Shown here piece by piece: positions 17,117 through 25,924 of a stretch of 64,000 nucleotides of DNA (the first letter of the stretch is position 1; each line of letters opens with the position of its first letter). The DNA comes from Mycolicibacter heraklionensis (lineage in GTDB: Bacteria > Actinomycetota > Actinomycetes > Mycobacteriales > Mycobacteriaceae): contig NZ_CP080997.1 in assembly GCF_019645815.1 (NCBI RefSeq), forward strand, positions 310,001 to 374,000, read 5' to 3'. A model generated the notes under the pieces. The model ran no database searches. It saw nothing but the letters and a program-made list of their open reading frames with translations, and was not told where the DNA came from. A program made the position numbers and the translations under genes.

Positions 17117-18565
17117 ATGACGGACAACTTCACGACGACCGATGGGGGCGCTCCGGCGCCGACCAATGATCAGTCGTTGACGCTGGGCCTGAACGGCCCG
17201 ATTCTGTTGCAGGACACCTACTTGATCGAGCAGTTGGCGGCGTTCAACCGGGAACGCGTTCCCGAGCGTCAGCCGCACGCCAAGGGGGCCGGAGCGTTCG
17301 GCCGTTTCGAGGTCACCGGTGATGTCAGCGCCTACACCAAGGCGGCGGTGTTCCAACCCGGCGCGGTCACCGATGTGTTCGTGCGGTTGGCCGGTAACGC
17401 CAGCGAACGCGGCAGCGCTGACACACTGCGTGACACCCGGGGATTCTCGGTGAAGTTCTACACGTCGGAAGGCAACTACGACATCGTCGGCAACAATGTG
17501 CCGATCTTCTTCATCCGGGATCCGCTCAAGTTCCCCAACCTGATTCGCGCGAACAAACGTCGCGCGGACAACGATTGCCACGACCACAACATGGTGTGGG
17601 ATTTTTTCACCCAGTCGCCCGAGTCCGCGCATCTGGTGACCCTGGTGATGGGGGACCGGGGCATCCCGAAGACGTATCGGCATATGAACGGCTACGGTTT
17701 GCACGCGTTCAGCTGGGTCAATGCCAACAGCGAGATCGCTTGGGTCAAGTATCATTTCAAATCCGACCAGGGCGTGGAGTGTCTGACCCAGGAGGAGGCC
17801 GACCGGCTGGCCGGCACCGACCCGGACTGCAATCAGCGGGACCTGTTCGACTCGATCGCCCGCGGTGAGTTTCCGAGTTGGACGCTCAAGGTGCAGATCA
17901 TGCCGTACGCGGATGCCAAGACCTACCGGTTCAACCCGTTTGATGTGACCAAGGTGTGGCCGCATGCCGATTATCCGTTGATCGAGGTCGGTCGGATGAC
18001 GTTGGACCGCAACGTCACCGATCACCACACCGAGGTGGAGCAGGCCGCGTTCGGTCCGCACAACATCGTGCCGGGAACCGGGCTGAGCCCGGACCGACTG
18101 CTGTTGGGCCGCAGTTTCGCCTATGCCGACGCCCACCGCGCCCGCATCGGGATCAACCACCACCAGATCCCGGTGAACGCGCCGAAGGTGCCGGTGCGCA
18201 GCTACTCCAAGGACGGCCGGATGCGGGTGCAGAATGTGTCCGACCCGGTGTACACACCCAACACCGTCGGTGGGTCGGTCGCCGATCCGGGGCGAGCAGC
18301 CGAAGTCCACTGGGCCGCCGACGGGGAGATGGTCCGCGAGGGCTACACCCTGCACCCCGCGGACGACGATGTAGTCCAGGCCCGCAGCCTGCTGCGTGAC
18401 GTCATGAACGACGAGCAACGGCAACGCCTGGTCCACAACGTGGTCCTGAACGTCTGCGACGGTGTGAAAGAGCCTGTGCTGTCGCGGGTCTTCGACTACT
18501 GGCGCAAGATCGACCCCGAAATCGGCGACCAGATCGAACAGGATGTCATTGCGGCGCGAGGCTGA
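17117..18565 (+). CDS. Heme catalase
   Basis: A 482-residue small-subunit monofunctional catalase that converts hydrogen peroxide to water and oxygen. The essential distal His54 is in RQPHAKGAGAFGRFEVTGD. The distal Asn is in VGNNVPIFFIRD (126/127). The proximal heme ligand Tyr336 is in GRSFAYADAHRARIG, with Arg332 four residues before. No large C-terminal flavodoxin-like domain is present, so it belongs to the small-subunit class. The start has TAAGGAGAT upstream. Its position 75 bases after formate dehydrogenase and near a GMC oxidase suggests it removes peroxide made by that oxidase. Its 3' end overlaps the convergent membrane-protein gene by 20 bases. Confidence 0.95.
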   Translation: MTDNFTTTDGGAPAPTNDQSLTLGLNGPILLQDTYLIEQLAAFNRERVPERQPHAKGAGAFGRFEVTGDVSAYTKAAVFQPGAVTDVFVRLAGNASERGSADTLRDTRGFSVKFYTSEGNYDIVGNNVPIFFIRDPLKFPNLIRANKRRADNDCHDHNMVWDFFTQSPESAHLVTLVMGDRGIPKTYRHMNGYGLHAFSWVNANSEIAWVKYHFKSDQGVECLTQEEADRLAGTDPDCNQRDLFDSIARGEFPSWTLKVQIMPYADAKTYRFNPFDVTKVWPHADYPLIEVGRMTLDRNVTDHHTEVEQAAFGPHNIVPGTGLSPDRLLLGRSFAYADAHRARIGINHHQIPVNAPKVPVRSYSKDGRMRVQNVSDPVYTPNTVGGSVADPGRAAEVHWAADGEMVREGYTLHPADDDVVQARSLLRDVMNDEQRQRLVHNVVLNVCDGVKEPVLSRVFDYWRKIDPEIGDQIEQDVIAARG

Positions 18566-19559
18566 TGACCCGGCCCAGTTCGTCGATGCAGGTGTCGATG
18601 GCGGCAGTCAGCAACGGCGCATTGCTGGACTGTGCCACGACCGTGTGACTGCGGGCCGATGTCACATGCGCCGCTGCGGCGGCAGTCTCGTCACGGGTGA
18701 GGGCGGAGGCTGCCGCGGCGAGCTCACCGACTGCTTCCTGGACCGGTTCGTTGAGCGGTTCGGCGGTCCCGGTAATGGTGCGCGCCAGTTGGACGACCGA
18801 AGTGGACAGCAGGGACAGTTGCGCGGCCTGGCGATCGGCGGTACGGGTCGCGGCGCGCAGTGACCAGCGAAGCGGGCATATTCGCGCCAATTGTTCAGCG
18901 GTACCGCGAGCTTCGGTCAGGCGCGCGAGCCGGTCGTGCAGTGCAGCCGCGACTGACAGCATCCAGTCGGAATCACCGGTGTGGCAATGTGTCTGAGCGA
19001 GGACGTCGCGCACCGCTGTCAGTACTTCGACGCGGGCATCCTGCAGGACATTTACCGGGTTTCTGGGGAAGATCAGGATGCTGAAGATTGCCGCGATCCC
19101 GCCGCCGACCAGCGCGTCGAACAGCCTCTCCGTTCCGATACCGCTGTGCGGCAGGGACAACACGAGGATGGCTGAGATGACCGTCTGGTTGACGAACATC
19201 GGACGGTGCTGCAGGAAACCCCGCCCGACCAGCAATGCCGTAGACAGCGAGACCAAGACGACTACGGCCATCGCGATAGGTCCGGTACCCAGCAGCATGT
19301 TTACCAAGCTGCCCAAACCGATACCCAGTCCCACTCCGATCACCATCTCGATCGCGAGCTGGGCGCGGACCACGTTGGTCGCCCACATGCACACCGACGC
19401 GGCGATCGGCGCGAAGAAAGGGGCAGCATGGTCGAGCACATCGCGAGCCAGGTACCAGGCCGCGCCCGCGGCCAGCGCGGTCTGCAGGATCGCCCACCCG
19501 GTGGCTCGCAGTCCCGACGTACCGATCATGTTGCCAGCAAACCGCATATGACGGATCAA
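18546..19559 (-). CDS. FUSC-family integral membrane protein
   Basis: A 337-residue protein with about six hydrophobic segments in the N-terminal 170 residues, including GWAILQTALAAGAAWYLA, APFFAPIAASVCMWA and IAMAVVVLVSLSTALLVG. A long alpha-helical, alanine-rich cytoplasmic tail follows. The pattern matches the FUSC/aromatic acid exporter-like family; substrate unknown. The start is ambiguous. A TTG at 19559 overlaps the selB stop (TTGA) and has GGGAAG upstream, suggesting coupling; an ATG four codons later (19547) is the alternative. As the last gene of the selA-selB transcript it may be co-expressed with selenocysteine synthesis, but no functional link is evident. Confidence 0.75.
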   Translation of the reverse strand: MIRHMRFAGNMIGTSGLRATGWAILQTALAAGAAWYLARDVLDHAAPFFAPIAASVCMWATNVVRAQLAIEMVIGVGLGIGLGSLVNMLLGTGPIAMAVVVLVSLSTALLVGRGFLQHRPMFVNQTVISAILVLSLPHSGIGTERLFDALVGGGIAAIFSILIFPRNPVNVLQDARVEVLTAVRDVLAQTHCHTGDSDWMLSVAAALHDRLARLTEARGTAEQLARICPLRWSLRAATRTADRQAAQLSLLSTSVVQLARTITGTAEPLNEPVQEAVGELAAAASALTRDETAAAAAHVTSARSHTVVAQSSNAPLLTAAIDTCIDELGRVISLAPQ

Positions 19560-21352
19560 CGCACGACTTCCCGGTGGACCGTGTCGATCCGGCGGGTCCA
19601 GCCGCGGGCATCGAGATACTCCAGCAGCGGGATCGCCACCCGCCGAGTGGTGTTCAGCGCCTGCTTGGCTTCGGTGGCGGTGAAAGGCTGCTCCAGCAAT
19701 GCCAATTCGCGCATCGCCAACGCGGGCGCGGTCGGGAGCAGCACCAGATTCTCGGTGAGCCGCAACAGCCGCCCGACTCGTTCGGCTGCCGCCAGCTCCC
19801 GGACCCCCAGGTGCAGGGCGGCCAGATCGTCGGCCTCCGGGGCGTGAAACGGAGCCGTGGTCAGCCGGGATTCCAACTCGGCGATCGCGCCCTCGGCCGG
19901 GCCGAGGTCGGCACGGCCCCCCGGCAGCCGAATCAGCCCGTCGCGCTGCTCCAACCCTGCGTCGCGCACCAGCTCGTCGAGCAGCGCCGGATCCGGTAGC
20001 GCGAGCAGATCCGCGGCCGCGCCCCGGGACAGCCCGGCGGACAGCGGATCGCGTTCCCGTTGCTCACGCACCGCGCTCTGCAGTCGGTCCTGCCAAGCCT
20101 GATACGTCGCCGCGTGCACCCACCAGCCCTGAATCACCGTCACCTCCGCTGGCACCGGGGAGAGCTCGTACCCAAGTAGCTGCAGCCGGCGCTGCGACAC
20201 CGCGCCGCGGCGAGCCACCTCGGCGAGGACCCGGCGGGCCTGGTCGGTCGGGTCGGTGGCGGCCAGCTCGTCGGCGCGGCGCGCCGCGTCACCGCGCCGG
20301 CGGAGGGCAGGCGGATCGGCGTCAAGCACCACCACCCCGCCCAGCACGCGGCGGGCCCCGGGGTCGCGCAAGATCAGGTGATCCGAAAATGTCAGCGGCA
20401 GAGGGTATTCCAGAGTGATTCGGGCGTGTTCGGCGCCGAGACGCCGCAACCGGGCGGGGACCGCAGCCGTGCCCAGGTGCACCACGAGCCGCTCGGGTGC
20501 CTCGGCCAGCGGGTAACCGGCGCTGTGCCGAACATCGGCCACCGTGGTGGCCAGCCACTCGTCAGAGCTCACCAGGGCGTCGCCACGGCGCACCTCGCCG
20601 GTGGGCACCCCGCGCAGATTGACCGCTACCCGCACCGTGGGGCGCAGTGCCGTGTGCTGCTCGCCGCAGCTCTGCAGCCCCCGGATGACCACCGCCCGCG
20701 ACTGGCCGCGATCCAGCAACTGCAGGTGATCGCCGGCGGTCAGGGTGCCCGCGGTCAGGGTGCCGGTCACCACCGTCCCGGCGCCGGTGATGGTGAAGGA
20801 CCGGTCGACCCACAGCCGCACACGACCGGTGTTCGCAGGGGCTGGAAGTTCGGCCAGCAGGTCGTCGAGCGCAGTACGCAGCGTGTCCAGCCCGGTGCCG
20901 TCCACCGCCGACACGGCCACGATCGGGGCGTCACGCAGACCCGTCTGGGCCAGTTCGGTTCGGACCTGTTCCGACACGTCGGCGACACGTTGACCGGTGG
21001 CCCGGTCGACGCGGGTGAGCACCACCAGCCCCTGCGAGATACCCAGGGCCGCAATGGCATCGCGATGATCATCCGACTGCGCCCGCCAGCCCTCGTCGGC
21101 GGCGACTACGAAGCACACCACCGAGGCCGGTCCCAGGCCGGCCAGCGTGTTGGGCAGGAACCGTTCGTGGCCCGGGACATCGACGAAGGCCACCCGCCGG
21201 CCCGACGGCAGCGCGGTCCAGGCGAAGCCCAGGTCGATGGTGAGCCCGCGCCGGCGCTCCTCCGCCCAGCGGTCGGGTTCCATTCCGGTGAGTGCCCGCA
21301 CCAGGGTGGATTTGCCGTGGTCGACGTGGCCGGCGGTGGCTATAACAAACAT
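19556..21352 (-). CDS. selB: Selenocysteine-specific elongation factor SelB
   Basis: A 598-residue translational GTPase that carries Sec-tRNA(Sec) to the ribosome at UGA codons marked by a SECIS hairpin. G1 is GHVDHGKSTLVRALTG at the N-terminus, followed by RRGLTIDLGFAW (switch) and FVDVPGHERF (G3). EF-Tu-like domains 2 and 3 follow to about residue 370. The C-terminal part is a chain of winged-helix domains that bind the SECIS RNA (AAERVGRLLRLTENLVL, FTATEAKQALNTTRRVAIPL). ATG at 21352 is preferred; a TTG two codons earlier is possible. It lies 12 bases after selA, in one transcript. Its RNA target is seen in this window at the fdhA UGA. Confidence 0.95.
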   Translation of the reverse strand: MFVIATAGHVDHGKSTLVRALTGMEPDRWAEERRRGLTIDLGFAWTALPSGRRVAFVDVPGHERFLPNTLAGLGPASVVCFVVAADEGWRAQSDDHRDAIAALGISQGLVVLTRVDRATGQRVADVSEQVRTELAQTGLRDAPIVAVSAVDGTGLDTLRTALDDLLAELPAPANTGRVRLWVDRSFTITGAGTVVTGTLTAGTLTAGDHLQLLDRGQSRAVVIRGLQSCGEQHTALRPTVRVAVNLRGVPTGEVRRGDALVSSDEWLATTVADVRHSAGYPLAEAPERLVVHLGTAAVPARLRRLGAEHARITLEYPLPLTFSDHLILRDPGARRVLGGVVVLDADPPALRRRGDAARRADELAATDPTDQARRVLAEVARRGAVSQRRLQLLGYELSPVPAEVTVIQGWWVHAATYQAWQDRLQSAVREQRERDPLSAGLSRGAAADLLALPDPALLDELVRDAGLEQRDGLIRLPGGRADLGPAEGAIAELESRLTTAPFHAPEADDLAALHLGVRELAAAERVGRLLRLTENLVLLPTAPALAMRELALLEQPFTATEAKQALNTTRRVAIPLLEYLDARGWTRRIDTVHREVVR

Positions 21353-21364
21353 GGACAAACACGC

Positions 21365-22672
21365 TCACCCGATCCGGTCGAGCGCGGCCCGCACCGCGGC
21401 CAGCAGCCGTGAGTCGTCGGCTTCCGGCACGCAGCGCAGATCGATCAGGCAGGCGCCGTCGTGTACCCGGGGCAGCACGGCGGGATCGCCGGTGCGCAGT
21501 GGGGCGGCGGCCGCCTCGGGCAGCCGAACCGCCCAGCCCGACAGCGGGACTCCCGGAGCGCCGCCGCCGCCGACGCGGCCGTCGTGGGCGACGACGGTGG
21601 CACCGACCGCGGCAGCCAGCCGCTCGGCGCGGGAACGCAACTGGTCTGGGTCGGCGTGCAGCGCTCGGGTCACCGGTGCGGCGGCGCCGGACACGGTGGC
21701 CTCCAGGGCGGCGAGGGTGAGCTTGTCGGCGCGCACCGCGCGAGCCAACGGGTGCCGAGCCAGCCGCGCGATGACCCCGGCCCGGCCCAACACCACCCCG
21801 GCCTGCGGCCCGCCGAGCAGTTTGTCGCCGCTGGCCGTCACGATGTCGGCGCCGGCGGCCAGCGTGGTGGCCGCATCCGGCTCGTCGGGCAGCAGCGGAT
21901 CGGGCGCCAACAGTCCGCTGCCCAGATCGGCCACCAAGGCCACGTCGTGTTCGGTTGCCAGTGGCCGCAATTGCGACAACCCCACCGACGCGGTGAAACC
22001 GTGGACGGCGAAATTGCTGGGATGCACCTTGAGGATGCATCCCGTCTGGGGGCCGATGGCGTCGGCGTAATCGCGCAGGTGGGTGCGGTTGGTGGTGCCG
22101 ACCTCCCGCAGCCTCGCCCCGGTGGAGGCGATCAGGTCCGGTAGGCGAAAACCGGCCCCGATCTCGATCAGCTCGCCCCGGCTGACCACCACCTCCCGGC
22201 CGGTGGCCAGCGCGGTGGTGGCCAGCACCAGAGCCGCGGCACCGTTGTTGACCACCAGCGCGTCCTCGGCGACCGGGCAGGCCGCCAGCAGGGCGGCACG
22301 CGCCGCGACGCCACGTTTGGAGCGGGCGCCGCTGGCCAGGTCCAGCTCCACATCAACGTAGCCGCTGGCCGCCACCAGCGCCTCGACCGCCGCCGTGGAC
22401 AGCGGTGCTCGACCCAGATTGGTGTGCACCACCACCCCGGTGGCGTTGAGCACCGGCCGCAACGCCGTCCCGTTATGCCTCGAAAGACCTTCCAGAACAG
22501 CGCTTTCGACCTGTTCGGGTGCCAGGTCGCCGCGCCGCGCCCGATCCTGGGCGTCACGCACCAATCCGCGGACCACATGCTCGCCCAGCCGTGCTCGGGC
22601 CGCGCGGACCGGAGGCAGCATCAACAGTGCATCGGTGCGCGGAATGGCGCGGCGCGGATCGGCGTCGGTCAC
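21365..22672 (-). CDS. selA: L-seryl-tRNA(Sec) selenium transferase SelA
   Basis: A 435-residue pyridoxal-phosphate enzyme that converts Ser-tRNA(Sec) to Sec-tRNA(Sec) using selenophosphate. Hallmarks are NATGVVVHTNLGRAPLS near residue 77, SRGELIEIGAGFRLPDL near 164, and the PLP lysine at about 284 in TASGDKLLGGPQAG. Length is normal for bacterial SelA. It lies just downstream of the tRNA-Sec gene on the same strand, with selB following, giving the order selC-selA-selB. selD is on the other strand 2.3 kb away. Confidence 0.96.
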   Translation of the reverse strand: MTDADPRRAIPRTDALLMLPPVRAARARLGEHVVRGLVRDAQDRARRGDLAPEQVESAVLEGLSRHNGTALRPVLNATGVVVHTNLGRAPLSTAAVEALVAASGYVDVELDLASGARSKRGVAARAALLAACPVAEDALVVNNGAAALVLATTALATGREVVVSRGELIEIGAGFRLPDLIASTGARLREVGTTNRTHLRDYADAIGPQTGCILKVHPSNFAVHGFTASVGLSQLRPLATEHDVALVADLGSGLLAPDPLLPDEPDAATTLAAGADIVTASGDKLLGGPQAGVVLGRAGVIARLARHPLARAVRADKLTLAALEATVSGAAAPVTRALHADPDQLRSRAERLAAAVGATVVAHDGRVGGGGAPGVPLSGWAVRLPEAAAAPLRTGDPAVLPRVHDGACLIDLRCVPEADDSRLLAAVRAALDRIG

Positions 22673-22694
22673 AGCTCCTCCTCCGATACCCGGC

Positions 22695-22789
22695 TGGCGG
22701 AGGCGGACGGGAATCGAACCCGCCAGGCCGAGCTACTCGGCCTCACCGGTTTTGAAGACCGGGGAGCCCACCAGGACTCAGACGCCTCC
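22695..22789 (-). tRNA. selC: tRNA-Sec (anticodon UCA)
   Basis: On the minus strand the gene starts GGAGGCG (22789 downward) and ends CGCCTCC, G, then encoded CCA at 22697-22695. The anticodon arm CCGGT-CTTCAAA-ACCGG gives anticodon UCA, which reads UGA. A long variable arm (GGCCGAGTAGCTCGGCC) and a T-arm with GGTTCGATTCC complete it. The length of about 92 nucleotides without CCA and the long extra arm are typical of selenocysteine tRNA. It lies 23 bases upstream of selA. Confidence 0.95.
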
Positions 22790-22896
22790 GCTGATCAACC
22801 TAAACCTTCAGTCGATTGTGGCGGGAGAACGGACCGGTCAGCGGTGAAAAACGCGCCGAGATCGTGGGTAGCATGGCCCCGAAGGAGGCCACGACC

Positions 22897-23802
22897 ATGA
22901 CGAGCCAAACCAAGCCGGCCGTGGGCGGGCATATCTACGAACCGGCCGGCGTCGAGATCCACGCCCGCAACGTCGAGTTCGACTGGTCACAGACCCCGCT
23001 GCACTGGATCCGGGGCGAGCCGGTGGCCTCCGACGTGGTGAGCATTCTGCACCTGATCCTGCCCGAGGGCGAGCGGTGGTTCTGCGAGGTCTTCAACGAG
23101 GCGCTGCCCTACGTCAAAGACGAGGATCTGGCGCGGGCCATGCGCGGCTTCATCGGCCAAGAGGCCATGCACGCCGAGTCGCACGACAAGGCGGTAACCC
23201 AGTTCCTGGAAGCGCGCGGTGTCGACACCGCGCCCATACTGCGGCAGTTCGAGTACCTGTTTCGCCGGCTGCTGGCGCCGCGCACCCAGCGGTTCGCCCG
23301 CACCCGTTACAACGACATGGTGCAGCGGCTGTGGCTGATCGCGGCGGTCGAGCACTACACCGCGATCCTGGGTGACTTCGTGCTGAACTGCTCGTGGGAC
23401 GACTATGACGTCGACCCGACGATGGCCGACATCTGTCGCTGGCACGGCGCCGAGGAGATCGAACATCGCTGCGTGGCACACGATGTGGCGAACTACTTTC
23501 ACCCCGGCTACCTGAACCGCTGCCGGGCCATGATGGTCGCGCTGGTCTATCTGGTGTTGATGATTCACCGGGCGATCGGCTTCATGTGCCGCTCCGACGA
23601 CACCATCAGCCATTCCTATTTCTGGCTGTGGCGCCAGTACCTGCGCGGGTCGCGGCGCAACATCCTGCCCCAGCTGCGCCAGGTGCTCAAATACACCGTC
23701 GTCTACTTCAAACCGTCATTCGACCCCGCGTCCATCGGCTCCACCGCGCAGGCCGTGGCCTACCTGGCGACCTCGCCGGCGGCGCGGAGGGCGCGGCGTT
23801 GA
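22897..23802 (+). CDS. Ferritin-like metal-dependent hydrolase family protein (PF10118-like)
   Basis: A 301-residue alpha-helical protein matching the 'predicted metal-dependent hydrolase' family, which is thought to have a ferritin-like di-metal fold. Possible metal ligands are in FIGQEAMHAESHDKAV (about residues 79-94) and WHGAEEIEHRCVAHD (about 183-197), plus RLWLIAAVEHYTAI. A hydrophobic stretch (MMVALVYLVLMIHRAIGFM) suggests membrane contact. GGAGG lies 8 bases before the ATG at 22897; the Met eight codons upstream was rejected. The next gene, an FeS-flavin reductase, starts with a TTG overlapping this stop. A reductase partner argues for an oxygen-using diiron oxidase or oxygenase rather than a hydrolase. 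That is inference. Confidence 0.75.
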   Translation: MTSQTKPAVGGHIYEPAGVEIHARNVEFDWSQTPLHWIRGEPVASDVVSILHLILPEGERWFCEVFNEALPYVKDEDLARAMRGFIGQEAMHAESHDKAVTQFLEARGVDTAPILRQFEYLFRRLLAPRTQRFARTRYNDMVQRLWLIAAVEHYTAILGDFVLNCSWDDYDVDPTMADICRWHGAEEIEHRCVAHDVANYFHPGYLNRCRAMMVALVYLVLMIHRAIGFMCRSDDTISHSYFWLWRQYLRGSRRNILPQLRQVLKYTVVYFKPSFDPASIGSTAQAVAYLATSPAARRARR

Positions 23803-24938
23803 CGTCGGGACACGATTCGGCGGGATCGCGATTCCGGCCGCTGGGCGAAATTCCGGACGAGATTCCGCCGCAGTTGTACGGGCGGTGGCGCCACGACCCG
23901 CTGTTGCGGTTCTCGAATCTGCTGGCCAAGATCGCGTTCCCGACGTTCAGCGTGTTGATGCGGCGCTGGAAGCTGGCCGAGCCGGAGCGCACCCGCGAGT
24001 TGCGGGTGGCCGCGCGTGAGATCGTCGCGCATGACAAGGACGTGGTGGCGCTGACCCTGGTCGCCACCGACGACAAGCCGCTGACCCGCTGGACACCCGG
24101 CGCGCATCTGGACCTGCTGCTGCCCTCGGGGCGAATGCGCGAATATTCGCTGTGTGGGGACCCCGCCGACTCCGACAGTTACCGCATCGCGGTGCGCCGC
24201 ATCCCCGACGGCGGCGGTGGGTCGATCGAGGTGCACGACACGTTGCAGCCGGGCAGCACGGTCATGATCAAGGGTCCGCGCAACGGCATGCCGATGGCCG
24301 TTCCCGGCTTCGGGTCGCGGGCGCAGCGTCTCCGGTTCGTCGCCGGCGGTATCGGGATCACCCCCATTCTGCCGATGATGCGCGCCGCCGAGCGCCTGGG
24401 CCTGGACTGGTCGATGGTCTACACCGGCCGCTCGGTCGACACCATCCCGTTCATCGCCGAGGTGGAGCAGTTCGGCGACAAGGTGGCCGTCCGTACCGAC
24501 GACACGCACGGGCTGCCGACGGCCGCCGATCTGATCGGCGACGTGCCGGTGCCGACAGCGCTGTACGCGTGTGGGCCACCGGCAATGCTCGAGGTGCTCC
24601 GTGAGGGGCTGATCGGCCGCACCGATGTGGAGCTGCACTACGAACGGTTCTCTGCCCCACCGGTTCTGGACGGCAAGCCGTTCTCCGTGACCCTGGCCAA
24701 AAGCGGCACCACCGTCCCCGTCGGTGCCGATCAGACGGCGTTGGCTGCGATTTTGCAGGTCAACCCCGCCACCCCTTACTCGTGTAAGCAGGGGTTCTGC
24801 GGCACCTGCCGGGTGCGGGTGCTCGACGGGGAGGTAGACCACCGAGATCAGACCCTGACCGCTACCGAACGTGCCCACGGCGACATGCTGATCTGCATCT
24901 CCCGCGCGGCCGGCGACCACCTCACCATCGACGCATGA
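23799..24938 (+). CDS. Ferredoxin reductase with C-terminal 2Fe-2S domain
   Basis: A 379-residue flavin/FeS electron-transfer protein. An N-terminal segment of about 60 residues is unusual for the family. A ferredoxin-reductase-type FAD/FMN domain follows (MREYSLCGDP as the flavin site), then an NAD(P)H domain (VAGGIGITPILPMM). The C-terminal plant-type 2Fe-2S domain has cysteines in YSCKQGFCGTCRVRVLDG and MLICISRA. It transfers electrons from NAD(P)H to an oxygenase-type partner. The TTG start at 23799 overlaps the previous stop and has GGAGGG upstream, so the partner is probably the ferritin-like protein. It ends in an ATGA overlap with selD. It is paralogous to the reductase at 37714. Confidence 0.88.
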   Translation: MTSGHDSAGSRFRPLGEIPDEIPPQLYGRWRHDPLLRFSNLLAKIAFPTFSVLMRRWKLAEPERTRELRVAAREIVAHDKDVVALTLVATDDKPLTRWTPGAHLDLLLPSGRMREYSLCGDPADSDSYRIAVRRIPDGGGGSIEVHDTLQPGSTVMIKGPRNGMPMAVPGFGSRAQRLRFVAGGIGITPILPMMRAAERLGLDWSMVYTGRSVDTIPFIAEVEQFGDKVAVRTDDTHGLPTAADLIGDVPVPTALYACGPPAMLEVLREGLIGRTDVELHYERFSAPPVLDGKPFSVTLAKSGTTVPVGADQTALAAILQVNPATPYSCKQGFCGTCRVRVLDGEVDHRDQTLTATERAHGDMLICISRAAGDHLTIDA

Positions 24939-25915
24939 CCGGCGTGCGATTGACCGGCTACGCCCACGGCGGCGGCTGCGCGTGCAAGATTCCCCCCGGC
25001 GAGCTGGAAGACGCGGTGCGCGGGCTCACCGGGCAGTCCGGCAAGGACGTCCTGGTGGGCCTCGACGACGGCGACGACGCTGCGGCCGTGCTGGTGCGCG
25101 ATGACCTCGCCGTGCTGTCCACCGCGGACTTTTTCACCCCCGTCGTCGACGACGCCTACGACTGGGGCCGGATCGCGGCCGCCAACGCGCTCTCGGACAT
25201 CTATGCGATGGGCGGGCGCCCGGTGGTCGCGATCAACCTGGTCGGCTGGCCGCGGGAAACGCTGCCCCTGGAGTTGATGACTGAGGTGCTGCGCGGCGGT
25301 CTGGCGGTGGCCGAGCAGGCAGGCTGCCCGGTGATCGGCGGCCATTCCATCGACGATCCGGAGCCCAAGTACGGCATGGCGGTCACCGGGACAGCCGACC
25401 CGAACCGGTTGCTGCGCAACGACGCCGCGCGACCCGGCCTACCGCTGACCTTGACCAAACCGCTGGGGGTGGGGCTGCTCAACAACCGGCACAAGCGCAC
25501 CGGCGAGGTGTTCGAGCAGGCGATCGCGACCATGGTCGAGCTCAACCGCGACGCCGCCGAAGCCGCGTTGTCGCTGGGCGTGCGGGCGGCCACCGACGTC
25601 ACCGGTTTCGGGCTGCTCGGCCATCTGTACAAGATGTGCCGCGCCTCGGGGGTGGGTGCGGTGCTCGACCGGTCCGCGGTGCCGATCATCGAGGGAGCAC
25701 CCGAAGCACTGCGTGACGGCTACGTCTCCGGCGGCACGCACCGCAACCTGGACTGGGTGCGCCCGCACCTGCGGCCCGGGCCCGGGGTCGGCGAAGACGA
25801 CTTGCTGCTGCTGGCCGACGCCCAGACGTCCGGGGGTCTGCTGGTCGTCGGCGAACTGCCCGGGCATCCGGTGATCGGGCACACGGTGGCGGGCAGCGGA
25901 ATCGCGGTGCGATAA
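24935..25915 (+). CDS. selD: Selenide, water dikinase (selenophosphate synthetase) SelD
   Basis: A 326-residue enzyme that makes selenophosphate from selenide and ATP, the selenium donor for SelA. The N-terminal active-site loop HGGGCACKIPPGEL has the catalytic Cys, whereas some SelD proteins carry selenocysteine there, and the conserved Lys three residues later. VGLDDGDDAAAV and LSTADFFTPVVDDAYDWGRIAAANALSD bind nucleotide and metal. ATDVTGFGLLGH is in the C-terminal half. The start overlaps the upstream reductase (ATGA). It converges with the NrfD-type gene 9 bases beyond its stop. Together with selA, selB and selC it completes the bacterial selenocysteine pathway. Confidence 0.96.
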   Translation: MTGVRLTGYAHGGGCACKIPPGELEDAVRGLTGQSGKDVLVGLDDGDDAAAVLVRDDLAVLSTADFFTPVVDDAYDWGRIAAANALSDIYAMGGRPVVAINLVGWPRETLPLELMTEVLRGGLAVAEQAGCPVIGGHSIDDPEPKYGMAVTGTADPNRLLRNDAARPGLPLTLTKPLGVGLLNNRHKRTGEVFEQAIATMVELNRDAAEAALSLGVRAATDVTGFGLLGHLYKMCRASGVGAVLDRSAVPIIEGAPEALRDGYVSGGTHRNLDWVRPHLRPGPGVGEDDLLLLADAQTSGGLLVVGELPGHPVIGHTVAGSGIAVR

Positions 25916-25924
25916 CCCTCTGAG

